A stretch of DNA of 64,000 bases. It comes from Enterocola sp045654205 (GTDB lineage: Bacteria; Bacteroidota; Bacteroidia; Bacteroidales; Paludibacteraceae). The position numbers were made by a program, and so were the translations under genes. This document shows positions 1 through 7,184 of this stretch, piece after piece. Below the pieces are notes generated by a model. That model did not search any database and was not told the DNA's origin. It saw only the letters and a program-made list of their open reading frames with translations. The stretch's first letter is position 1. Each line of letters begins with the position of its first letter. Location: contig JAZOMZ010000026.1 of the NCBI GenBank assembly GCA_045654205.1, positions 1 to 64,000 on the forward strand, read 5' to 3'.

Positions 1-1
1 A

Positions 2-811
2 ATTTTTTGTTTGCTTTTTATTCCTCTCAACTGGTTTTTGGAGTCAGTCAAATGGAGAGAGGTTTTAAAAAGTGTTCAGAAAATATCTTTCTTTGATGCA
101 ATAAGGTCTGTTTTAATAGGCCTTACTTCTGGTTTTTTTACGCCAAATAGAGTAGGTGAGCCAGTGGGCAGAACATTTATTTTAAACGATGGCAACAAAA
201 CAAAGGGTGTAATTTGTAGTCTTATCTGCACGTTATCACAAAGTTTTGCAACGCTATTTTTTGTGTGCATTGCGTGCGTGTTTGCAGGGGAGTTTGCTTC
301 TCAAGCGCAAGAAATATCTTTGATTCGCCACCTTGGCATTATTGCAACTATAGTGGTGTGTTTGCTATATTTTACTCTTCCATTTTGGGTGGGGAAGTTG
401 AGATTGAAAAATGAAAAATTGCAAGATATTGCTCGTGCCATTTCGCTTATTACATACGTTAGCTTACTAAAAATAAGTCTTTACTCAATAATAAGATTTG
501 CTGTTTATAGTTTTCAATATTATCTAATGCTAAGATTTTTTGCAGTGGATATAACTATACAGCAAGCGTTTATCTTTATTCCAATAAACTATTTTTTAGT
601 TTCTATTATACCGTCGGTTGCATTTGCGGAAATCGGCATTAGAGGTTCTTCTGCAATACTAGTGCTAGGAAGCATTACAAACAACACAGTTGGTGTGGCG
701 CTGTCAGCAGTAGGGCTTTGGTTTATAAATTATGTAATACCTATGCTTATAGGTTCGTTACTTTTAATGAAAACAGAAAGAAATGAGAAAAATACAAATA
801 CTTTGGGCTGA
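2..811 (+). CDS. Flippase-like integral membrane protein (LPG synthase TM family), 5' end missing
   Basis: The reading frame is open to the window edge, so the start lies upstream; the TTG at position 11 is only an internal leucine. About 269 residues are visible, nearly all hydrophobic, with roughly seven membrane segments. The pattern near the N-terminus (N-W-x3-E-x2-KW-R) and a following F-T-P-N-R-x-G-E motif are typical of the lysylphosphatidylglycerol synthase transmembrane (UPF0104/YbhN-like) family. Members lacking the C-terminal synthase domain, as here, have no firm function; lipid or glycolipid handling is usually proposed. It overlaps porX by 29 bases, so the two are probably co-transcribed and translationally coupled. 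The family is fairly sure, the substrate unknown. Confidence 0.7.
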   Translation: MFCLLFIPLNWFLESVKWREVLKSVQKISFFDAIRSVLIGLTSGFFTPNRVGEPVGRTFILNDGNKTKGVICSLICTLSQSFATLFFVCIACVFAGEFASQAQEISLIRHLGIIATIVVCLLYFTLPFWVGKLRLKNEKLQDIARAISLITYVSLLKISLYSIIRFAVYSFQYYLMLRFFAVDITIQQAFIFIPINYFLVSIIPSVAFAEIGIRGSSAILVLGSITNNTVGVALSAVGLWFINYVIPMLIGSLLLMKTERNEKNTNTLG

Positions 812-2333
812 TGATGAAATAGAACTTCTAAAGCCTCACGTAATATTTCTTGAAAATAAGGGTTATGAAGTTACTACAGTAATTTCTGCTGCAGACGCAA
901 TAGACGAGTGCAAGCAGAAACATTTTGACGTGGTAATTCTTGACGAAAATATGCCAGGCCTAAGTGGACTTGAATGTCTGCTTGAGATAAAAAAAGAGAA
1001 TCCTTCTTTGCCTGTAATTATGATTACAAAAAGCGAGGAAGAAGACATTATGGAGCAGGCTATAGGACAAAAGATTTCAGACTATCTGATTAAGCCTGTA
1101 AATCCTATGCAGATACTTATGTCGCTAAAAAAGGTGGTAAACTCGCAAGAGATTATTATGGAGAAAACCACAGTAAACTACCGCGCAGAGTTTATGCGAA
1201 TAAGCAATGAGATAAGTGACAAACTTCCAGAGGAAGGCTGGAAAAAGCTTTACAAAGACCTTGTTTTTTGGGAAATGGAGCTTGAAGAGGCTGATGAAAA
1301 TATGCTAGAAATGCTTCAAATGCAAAAGCAAGAGGCAAATGTGGCTTTCTCAAAATACATTAAAAACAATTACGAAAAGTGGTTCCAGGACGAAACAGGA
1401 AAACCTGTAATGAGTCCAGATTTGTTTAAAACAAAGGTGTTCCCACTGCTTGACAAGGGTGAAAAGGTGTTCTTTGTGCTTATAGACAATCTTCGTTTAG
1501 ACCATTGGCGTGTGATTCAAAAAGAACTTAGTTCACTTTATGAATTTGAAGAGGACGATTCTTACTTTAGTATTTTACCAACGGCTACACAATATGCAAG
1601 AAATGCTATTTTTTCTGGTCTAATGCCTGAGCAAATTAAAAAAATGTATCCAGACCTTTGGGTAGACGAAGAGGAAGACGAGGGTAAAAATCTAAACGAG
1701 GAGTCGCTTATTAGAAATCAAATAGAACGCTTCAGAAGAAAATTTAGTTTTTCTTATAACAAGATAAACACCAATCAGGCTTGCGAGAAATTCAACGACC
1801 AATTGAAGTCACTCATGGAAAACGACCTAAATGTGGTGGTGTTCAACTTTGTGGATATGCTCTCTCATGCTCGCACCGAGGTGAAACTATTTAGAGAACT
1901 TGCTCCAGATGAGGCTGCCTATCGTTCGCTTGTGAAGTCGTGGTTTAAGCATTCACCAGCATCTGAGTTTTTCCGTATGCTTGCTAGGCAAAATGTAAAA
2001 GTAATTTTAACCACAGACCACGGCAGTATTAGAGTGAAAAATGCCATTAAGGTGGTGGGCGACAAAAATACTAACGTAAACTTGCGTTATAAATTGGGCA
2101 AAAATTTGGCTTACAACAAAAAAGAAGTGTTGGCAATTACAAATCCTTCTTCAATTAAACTGCCTAGCCCAAACATAAGTACAAATTATATTTTTGCATC
2201 TAACACAGACTTTATAGCATATCCAAACAATTATAATTATTATGTGAGTTACTATAAAGATACCTTCCAACACGGTGGTATTTCACTTGAAGAAATGGTA
2301 ATTCCTATTATTAAAATGCGTCCAAAATTATGA
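783..2333 (+). CDS. porX: PorX: response regulator with a PglZ/alkaline-phosphatase-type output domain (type IX secretion control)
   Basis: The protein has 516 residues. Residues 1-120 form a receiver domain: acidic pair D10/D11, phospho-acceptor D54 in LDENMPG, T82 and K104. A helical linker follows to about residue 205, then an alkaline-phosphatase-superfamily (PglZ) domain with the metal-binding type motif LIDNLRLDHW (D235), an LPTATQYARN motif around 265-274 holding the likely nucleophilic Thr, a TTDHGS motif and a QHGGISLEEM motif near the end. This is the architecture of PorX, which with the kinase PorY controls type IX secretion in Porphyromonas and Flavobacterium and has been shown to act on oligonucleotide substrates. 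All catalytic motifs look intact. No porY is next to it. Its end overlaps the next start (ATGA). Confidence 0.9.
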   Translation: MRKIQILWADDEIELLKPHVIFLENKGYEVTTVISAADAIDECKQKHFDVVILDENMPGLSGLECLLEIKKENPSLPVIMITKSEEEDIMEQAIGQKISDYLIKPVNPMQILMSLKKVVNSQEIIMEKTTVNYRAEFMRISNEISDKLPEEGWKKLYKDLVFWEMELEEADENMLEMLQMQKQEANVAFSKYIKNNYEKWFQDETGKPVMSPDLFKTKVFPLLDKGEKVFFVLIDNLRLDHWRVIQKELSSLYEFEEDDSYFSILPTATQYARNAIFSGLMPEQIKKMYPDLWVDEEEDEGKNLNEESLIRNQIERFRRKFSFSYNKINTNQACEKFNDQLKSLMENDLNVVVFNFVDMLSHARTEVKLFRELAPDEAAYRSLVKSWFKHSPASEFFRMLARQNVKVILTTDHGSIRVKNAIKVVGDKNTNVNLRYKLGKNLAYNKKEVLAITNPSSIKLPSPNISTNYIFASNTDFIAYPNNYNYYVSYYKDTFQHGGISLEEMVIPIIKMRPKL

Positions 2334-3223
2334 TATATCCTTCTTTTTTAAAGGCAAACGACAAGGTTGTAATACTTTCTCCTTCTGGCAAAATTGAGAC
2401 TCAGTGGGTAGAAGGCTTAAAGGCTATGCTTGAGTCTTATGGCTTAGTAGTGAGTGTGGCGGAGCACGCTTTTTGTGCAAAGGGAAGATTTGCTGGTACA
2501 GACAATGATAGGGTTCAGGACCTACAAAAAGCAATAAACGATGCTCAGGTGAAGGCTATTTTCTGCTCTCGCGGTGGATATGGACTTGCTAGAATTATTG
2601 ATAAAATAGATTTTTCTGCTTTAAAGTCTGCTGCCAAATGGATTGTTGGTTTTAGTGATGTTACTGCGCTTCACAATGCACTTAGCAGAGTGGGTGTGGC
2701 ATCTATTCATGGCATAATGGCAAAACACATTACCTTAAAGGCAGAGGGATTGGATAATTTAATGACCATGCTTTTTGGTGGTGAGGTAGCTTACGAAACT
2801 CCAGCGCACGAGTTTAATAAAGTAGGTGAAGCAGAGGGTGAACTTATTGGTGGTAACCTTTCTGTGCTTTATGGCCTAAGAGGCACTCCATTCGATTTAG
2901 ATTACAAGGGTAAGATTTTGTTTATTGAAGACCTTGGCGAAAGACTTTATCATATAGACAGAATGATGCAAAACCTACGTCTTGGCGGAGTTTTTGAGCA
3001 AATAAATGGCTTTGTGGTGGGTCAGTTTACAGATATAGATGAGGATGATAGTTTCTCAGGTGGTGTTTATGGTGTGATACGTGACGCAGTGAAAGATTAT
3101 AACATACCTGTGTGTTTCAACTTTCCTGCAGGACACGTAGACAACAATCAACCATTAAAAATTGGTGCGAATTATAAATTGGAAGTATTAAAAGATAAAT
3201 CGATATTAAAATGTTTAAATTAA
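2330..3223 (+). CDS. ldcA: LD-carboxypeptidase, peptidase family S66
   Basis: At 297 residues it has the usual length for S66 muramoyltetrapeptide carboxypeptidases, which remove the terminal D-alanine from recycled tetrapeptides in the cytoplasm. The catalytic triad is readable: S109 in VGFSDVTAL, E200 in FIEDLGE and H269 in FPAGHVDNNQ. The FCSRGGYG motif at 78-85 and IGGNLSVL at 173-180 are further family signatures. No signal peptide is seen, as expected for a cytoplasmic enzyme. It overlaps porX by four bases and the following protease gene by 13 bases, so these genes look translationally coupled. Microcin-immunity (MccF-like) proteins share this fold, but the housekeeping role fits best. 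Confidence 0.85.
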   Translation: MIYPSFLKANDKVVILSPSGKIETQWVEGLKAMLESYGLVVSVAEHAFCAKGRFAGTDNDRVQDLQKAINDAQVKAIFCSRGGYGLARIIDKIDFSALKSAAKWIVGFSDVTALHNALSRVGVASIHGIMAKHITLKAEGLDNLMTMLFGGEVAYETPAHEFNKVGEAEGELIGGNLSVLYGLRGTPFDLDYKGKILFIEDLGERLYHIDRMMQNLRLGGVFEQINGFVVGQFTDIDEDDSFSGGVYGVIRDAVKDYNIPVCFNFPAGHVDNNQPLKIGANYKLEVLKDKSILKCLN

Positions 3224-4104
3224 AAGGACTTTTTGCGTATAGTAGCAACTGGCTAAAGTTTATTATTGCGTTGCTAATACCTTTCTTCTTTCTTTGTTTA
3301 ACTTCTGCTTTTATGGCAGTAATACTTAAACTAACAGGAGAACCAGACTCTCTTTCTGTGGGTGTAGAACTTACTATTCAATTCGTATCTTCTATTATTA
3401 CATTTATTTTGGGAGGAGGATTGGCTGCTTATTTAATATTTGAAGAACCAAAAGAAGAACTTAAACTTTCTTCATTTGGTAAGGGTAAAAATTATCTTTA
3501 TGGTATAATTGCACTTTTTGCACTTTTGCCTATAGTTGGTGTGCTGAACGAATGGAATCAAGCTATAAGTTTGCCTGACTTTCTTGCTCCCTTAGAGGAG
3601 TGGATGCGTGAGGCAGAAAATACTGCAACGGAGCTTCAAGAAAGATTCTTATCGGGAACTTCATATCTAGATTTGTTTGTAAACATTATAGTTATGGCTA
3701 TTGCTCCTGCTGTTTGTGAGGAGTTGCTTTTTAGAGGTGTTCTTCAAAACCAACTAGAAAAATGGTTTAAAAATGCGCACGTAGCTGTGTGGGTGGCGGC
3801 GATTATCTTTAGTGCTATTCACTTCCAATTTTACGGATTTTTCCCTCGTATGATATTGGGTGCTGCTCTTGGCTATTTGCTTGTTTATGGTAAGTCGCTT
3901 TGGCTTCCCATTGTGGCGCATGCGATAAACAATTTCTTGGCAGTAGTTGTGGCATGGGGGGCAAATAAACTGGAAATTATGAAGGATGTAGAAGCTGCAG
4001 CGCCTACTTACACCACATCTGAGGATTATATTTTCCTAATAGGTTGTATCTTCGTTGTGGGATTGTCGTATTATAAGTTAAGCATTAATAACAAGCAAAT
4101 ATAA
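3211..4104 (+). CDS. CPBP-family intramembrane metalloprotease
   Basis: The 297-residue protein has about seven or eight membrane segments. The CPBP (CAAX protease / bacteriocin-processing) motifs are all present: E170-E171-x3-R175 in the helix beginning PAVCEELLFRG, H204 in the second motif (SAIHFQFYG) and H237 with N240/N241 in HAINNF. Family members are glutamate-type or metal-dependent membrane proteases; bacterial substrates are mostly unknown, and some protect against bacteriocins or process signalling peptides. The first 13 bases lie inside ldcA, and a large hairpin element follows the gene, so it probably ends the porX transcript. The substrate cannot be inferred. Confidence 0.85.
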   Translation: MFKLKGLFAYSSNWLKFIIALLIPFFFLCLTSAFMAVILKLTGEPDSLSVGVELTIQFVSSIITFILGGGLAAYLIFEEPKEELKLSSFGKGKNYLYGIIALFALLPIVGVLNEWNQAISLPDFLAPLEEWMREAENTATELQERFLSGTSYLDLFVNIIVMAIAPAVCEELLFRGVLQNQLEKWFKNAHVAVWVAAIIFSAIHFQFYGFFPRMILGAALGYLLVYGKSLWLPIVAHAINNFLAVVVAWGANKLEIMKDVEAAAPTYTTSEDYIFLIGCIFVVGLSYYKLSINNKQI

Positions 4105-4108
4105 TACT

Positions 4109-4252
4109 TAAAAATGCGATATTGCGATGAGCGGAAATAGATTTTATGAGATGATTAACGTTAAACAAAAGCGTTGTTTGAGCGATAGCGAGTTTAGCTT
4201 TTGTAGTTAATCATAAATAAAATCCCGTGAAGAGCTCTACGCGCAATTTTTA
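4109..4252. repeat. Long imperfect hairpin element, about 144 bp, intergenic
   Basis: The whole gap between the CPBP gene and the ddl promoter folds on itself. Paired arms, outside to inside: TAAAAATGCG (4109-4118) with CGCAATTTTTA (4242-4252); GATTTTAT (4140-4147) with ATAAAATC (4217-4224); ATGATTAAC (4151-4159) with GTTAATCAT (4206-4214); ACAAAAGC (4165-4172) with GCTTTTGT (4197-4204). The apex contains GAGCGATAGCGAG. It may act as a terminator or RNA processing site, or be a dispersed palindromic repeat. No second copy of this exact sequence was found in the window. Confidence 0.7.
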
Positions 4253-4257
4253 TGTAT

Positions 4258-4265
4258 TATATTTG
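4258..4265 (+). promoter_or_regulatory. Promoter -7 box (TATATTTG) for ddl
   Basis: The octamer matches the Bacteroidetes consensus TAnnTTTG and ends 29 bases before the ddl start codon. It lies immediately after the long hairpin element, consistent with a new transcript starting here. No clear -33 TTTG is visible. Confidence 0.6.
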
Positions 4266-4294
4266 CAGAATGAATATAAACAAAATTAGACAAC

Positions 4295-5269
4295 ATGAAA
4301 CACATAGCAATCGTAGCGGGTGGTGATTCTTCTGAGGTGGTAGTATCACTAAAAAGTGCACAAGGTATTAAGTCTTTTATAGACGAAACAAAATATAAAA
4401 CCACCATTGTTACCATTATTGGTGACGAGTGGCTAGCAAAGGTATCTGAAACTAAATCTTACGTTATTGACAAAAACGATTTCTCATACACAGTAGATGG
4501 TGAGAAACAAAAGTTTGACTTTGCTTATATTACCATTCATGGCACCCCTGGCGAAAATGGCATTCTTCAAGGTTATTTTGACTTAATTGGTCTTAAATAT
4601 TCTTGCTGTGGAGTGTTGGCGGCTGCCCTTAGCTTCAATAAATTTGCTTGCAACCAATATTTGAAAAATTTTGGTGCTAATGTAGCAGATTCTATGCTTG
4701 TGAGTACAGGAGAAAATGTAGATCCTGCTAAAGTGGTAGAAAGACTAGGACTTCCATGTTTTATTAAGTCAAATGTGGGTGGAAGTAGTTTTGGTGTAAC
4801 CAAGGTGAAAGAAGAAAGCCAAATCCTTCCTGCTATGGAAAGAGCACTTGCAGAAGGCGGAGATGTGATTATAGAATCATTCCTTAAGGGTACAGAAATT
4901 ACTTGTGGTATGTATAAAACCCACGAAAAAACTGTTGTTTTCCCTATCACAGAGGTTGTGCCAGAGAATGAATTCTTCGACTACGATGCTAAATATAATG
5001 GTCAAGTAAGTGAGATTACACCTGCTCGTATCTCAGATGAATTGACTAAAAAAGTACAAGAACTAACAAAAAAATATTACGACATTTTAGGCTGTAAAGG
5101 CATTGTTCGTATCGACTATATTATTACAGAAGATGGCGTTCCTCATGTCTTAGAAGCCAACACCACTCCAGGTATGACCCCAACAAGTTTCATTCCTCAA
5201 CAAGTGCGTGCAGTTGGCATAGATATCAAGGATGTTATGTCTGATATTATTGAAAACAAATTAAATTAA
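4295..5269 (+). CDS. ddl: D-alanine--D-alanine ligase
   Basis: The 324-residue ATP-grasp enzyme joins two D-alanines for the peptidoglycan stem. E14 in the N-terminal loop, the substrate motif IHGTPGENG (81-89), the VGGSSFGV loop (161-168) and a C-terminal LEANTTPGMTPTS motif are intact. In the omega loop the sequence is EFFDYDAKY, so residue 228 is Phe where E. coli DdlB has Tyr216. That position is the known Tyr/Phe switch separating dipeptide from depsipeptide (D-Ala-D-lactate) ligases, although Phe may be usual in Bacteroidetes. The product is the substrate of MurF, encoded further along this window. The downstream prenyl synthase starts six bases later. Confidence 0.92.
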   Translation: MKHIAIVAGGDSSEVVVSLKSAQGIKSFIDETKYKTTIVTIIGDEWLAKVSETKSYVIDKNDFSYTVDGEKQKFDFAYITIHGTPGENGILQGYFDLIGLKYSCCGVLAAALSFNKFACNQYLKNFGANVADSMLVSTGENVDPAKVVERLGLPCFIKSNVGGSSFGVTKVKEESQILPAMERALAEGGDVIIESFLKGTEITCGMYKTHEKTVVFPITEVVPENEFFDYDAKYNGQVSEITPARISDELTKKVQELTKKYYDILGCKGIVRIDYIITEDGVPHVLEANTTPGMTPTSFIPQQVRAVGIDIKDVMSDIIENKLN

Positions 5270-5275
5270 AAAACT

Positions 5276-6256
5276 ATGGAACCAAAGGTAAAAGAGCAAA
5301 TTGCTTTAATAGAAAATGCTCTATCCAGAATAAATTGGAAAGGGAATCCACAATCTTTATATGACCCAATAGAATATGTTCTTAGCTTGGGAGGGAAAAG
5401 AATTAGACCAGCGCTATGTACACTTGCGTGCGAGTTTTACTCAGGTGATGCAGATAAAGCTACCCCTGCAGCATTAGGTCTAGAGATATTCCACAACTTT
5501 ACTCTGCTTCACGATGATATTATGGACAGAGCAGACACTAGACGTGGTCAGGCTACAGTTCATAAAAAATGGAATGACAATGCTGCAATTCTCTCTGGAG
5601 ATGCTATGCTTATTTGTGCATATCAACACATGGCACAAGTGGAGAATCATCTTTTGAGTAATATTATGATGCTTTTCTCAAAGGTGGCAATGGAAGTGTG
5701 CAAGGGGCAACAACTTGACATGGCTTTTGAAACAAGAGACAATGTTACCATAGATGAATATATAGAAATGATTCGTCTAAAAACAGCAGTTCTGCTAGCA
5801 GAAAGTTTAGAGATTGGTGCAATCATAGGTGGAGCTCCAGTGGCGGATGCAGATCTACTTTACAATTATGGTATAAATCTTGGTCTTGCATTCCAACTTC
5901 GTGATGATTATCTAGATGCATTTGGCGACCCAAAAGAATTTGGCAAACAAATAGGCGGTGATATTAAGTGTAATAAAAAGACCTATTTATTGCTAACAGC
6001 TCTAGAAAGAGCAGAGGGTGCAACAGCAGAAAATTTGCGAAATTGGATAAATGCCAATGATGTAAATGACGAGAAAGCTAAGATACAAGCAGTGCTAGAT
6101 ATTTATAGAGAAACAGAGGCGGATAAGCGTTGCGAAGAGGCTATTCAAGATTTCTTTGAAAAATCAGTCGTTTGTGCAAAAAGTTTACAACTGCCTGATG
6201 ATAAGAAAGATATATTAATAAATTTAGCATATCACTTGATGGGAAGAAAAAAATAA
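5276..6256 (+). CDS. Short-chain polyprenyl (farnesyl/geranylgeranyl) diphosphate synthase
   Basis: The 326-residue class I prenyl synthase has a first Asp-rich motif HDDIMD (D80, D81, D84) followed by RADTRRG, and a second LRDDYLD (D210, D211, D214). The residue five places before the first motif is Phe75; a bulky residue there limits chain growth, and the motif lacks the two-residue insert of typical bacterial FPP synthases. I therefore infer a C15-C20 product. It is six bases downstream of ddl and is followed by a strong terminator, so ddl and this gene form a small operon. A second, longer-chain paralogue lies at 14085-15047. Confidence 0.88.
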   Translation: MEPKVKEQIALIENALSRINWKGNPQSLYDPIEYVLSLGGKRIRPALCTLACEFYSGDADKATPAALGLEIFHNFTLLHDDIMDRADTRRGQATVHKKWNDNAAILSGDAMLICAYQHMAQVENHLLSNIMMLFSKVAMEVCKGQQLDMAFETRDNVTIDEYIEMIRLKTAVLLAESLEIGAIIGGAPVADADLLYNYGINLGLAFQLRDDYLDAFGDPKEFGKQIGGDIKCNKKTYLLLTALERAEGATAENLRNWINANDVNDEKAKIQAVLDIYRETEADKRCEEAIQDFFEKSVVCAKSLQLPDDKKDILINLAYHLMGRKK

Positions 6257-6271
6257 TTAAAATTTTTGTTG

Positions 6272-6308
6272 AAAAATAGGGGGATTTTCAAAAAATCTCC
6301 CTATTTTT
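6272..6308 (+). terminator. Rho-independent terminator after the prenyl synthase gene
   Basis: The stem pairs AAAAATAGGGGGATTTT with AAAATCTCCCTATTTTT around a short CAA loop (one mismatch) and ends in a T-run. It starts 16 bases after the stop codon. Because of its A/T tracts it could act on both strands. Confidence 0.85.
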
Positions 6309-6337
6309 ATGGCGAATATCCTTAAAATCTAAAGATT

Positions 6338-7072
6338 ATGCCATATCGTCGCTTACCAAATACAGATGCGGCACGACTTCGTGCTATGAAGGTGGCTAAA
6401 GCAAAATTTGAAGAAATCGGTTCTGCTTCTGCGCCTTTCTCTACAAAAACTATGATAGAGATTAATACTTTTATACCTCAGTTTGAAAGAGCAATTTCTG
6501 AGTATAAAATGTCTGTCTCTATGCAGAGTGAGAAAAGTTCAAAATATCAACAACTAGTAAAGAATGCTAGAATGTATGTTTCTCACTTTATTCAGGTGTT
6601 GAATTTATCTTGTCTGAGAAACGAAATTAGACCAGATAAAAAGTTAATGTATAAACTTCTTCCTGATAACTATACTGTACCAGATTTAAGCACAGAGGCA
6701 CTTCTTCTAGAATGGGGTAAAAATATCATAGATGGAGAAACCGAACGTACTATGAGTAGTCCAGGTAGTGCAATTTATAATCCTTCTATTGGTAAGGTTA
6801 AAGTTCATTACGAATTATTTGCAGAGGCATATCAGGGCAAGAAAGTTTCACAAAAAACTTCAAGTAGATTTTTGGATAATATTCAAAACCTAAGGACAAA
6901 AGCAGATCAAATAATCTTAGATCTTTGGAATCAAATCGAAGGACACTTTGCGGATCTTGGCACAGATGCTATGCAAGAAAAATCAAAAGAGTTTGGTATT
7001 GTATATTATCTTCGCAGAAAGGAGAAACAGAAATTGGGAATCCCAGTCTCTGGAGACGACGATTTTGATTGA
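6338..7072 (+). CDS. Conserved Bacteroidetes protein of unknown function, 244 residues
   Basis: I do not recognise a named domain. The protein is soluble and mostly helical. It begins MPYRRLPNTDAARLRAM, a start I associate with a conserved Bacteroidetes hypothetical family, contains a basic, helix-rich centre (about residues 40-100) and ends in a charged tail SGDDDFD. No signal peptide or membrane segment is seen. It stands alone between two terminators (6272-6308 and 7121-7158), so it appears monocistronic. Its placement directly before gyrB may be chance. No function is proposed. Confidence 0.7.
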   Translation: MPYRRLPNTDAARLRAMKVAKAKFEEIGSASAPFSTKTMIEINTFIPQFERAISEYKMSVSMQSEKSSKYQQLVKNARMYVSHFIQVLNLSCLRNEIRPDKKLMYKLLPDNYTVPDLSTEALLLEWGKNIIDGETERTMSSPGSAIYNPSIGKVKVHYELFAEAYQGKKVSQKTSSRFLDNIQNLRTKADQIILDLWNQIEGHFADLGTDAMQEKSKEFGIVYYLRRKEKQKLGIPVSGDDDFD

Positions 7073-7113
7073 TTTTTTTATTAATTTAATAGTGATTTTT
7101 GGTATAAAATTCT

Positions 7114-7121
7114 TATATTTG
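7114..7121 (+). promoter_or_regulatory. Promoter -7 box (TATATTTG) for gyrB
   Basis: The octamer matches TAnnTTTG. Its last base is also the first base of the hairpin at 7121-7158, so transcription beginning about six bases downstream would lose most of the left arm. A TTTG lies at 7098-7101, but at shorter than usual spacing. Confidence 0.6.
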
Positions 7122-7158
7122 TACGTTAGTTTCGTTGGGAACTAACGTACTTTTTTTT
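7121..7158 (+). terminator. Terminator hairpin overlapping the gyrB promoter
   Basis: A perfect 11-bp stem (GTACGTTAGTT, 7121-7131, with AACTAACGTAC, 7140-7150) closes an eight-base loop and is followed by eight T. It lies 48 bases after the upstream stop codon and ends 26 bases before gyrB. It should stop read-through from the hypothetical gene; whether it also acts on gyrB transcripts depends on the exact start site. Confidence 0.85.
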
Positions 7159-7184
7159 AGTTTAGAACAACATAAAATTAATAT

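Noticed and set aside
4573..4950. 125-codon open frame opposite ddl
   Set aside because: It is fully antisense to a conserved gene and shows no protein-like pattern of its own.
6948..7145. Small frame running over the end of the hypothetical gene into the gyrB promoter
   Set aside because: It ends within the terminator hairpin and overlaps the real gene in another frame; no support for translation.
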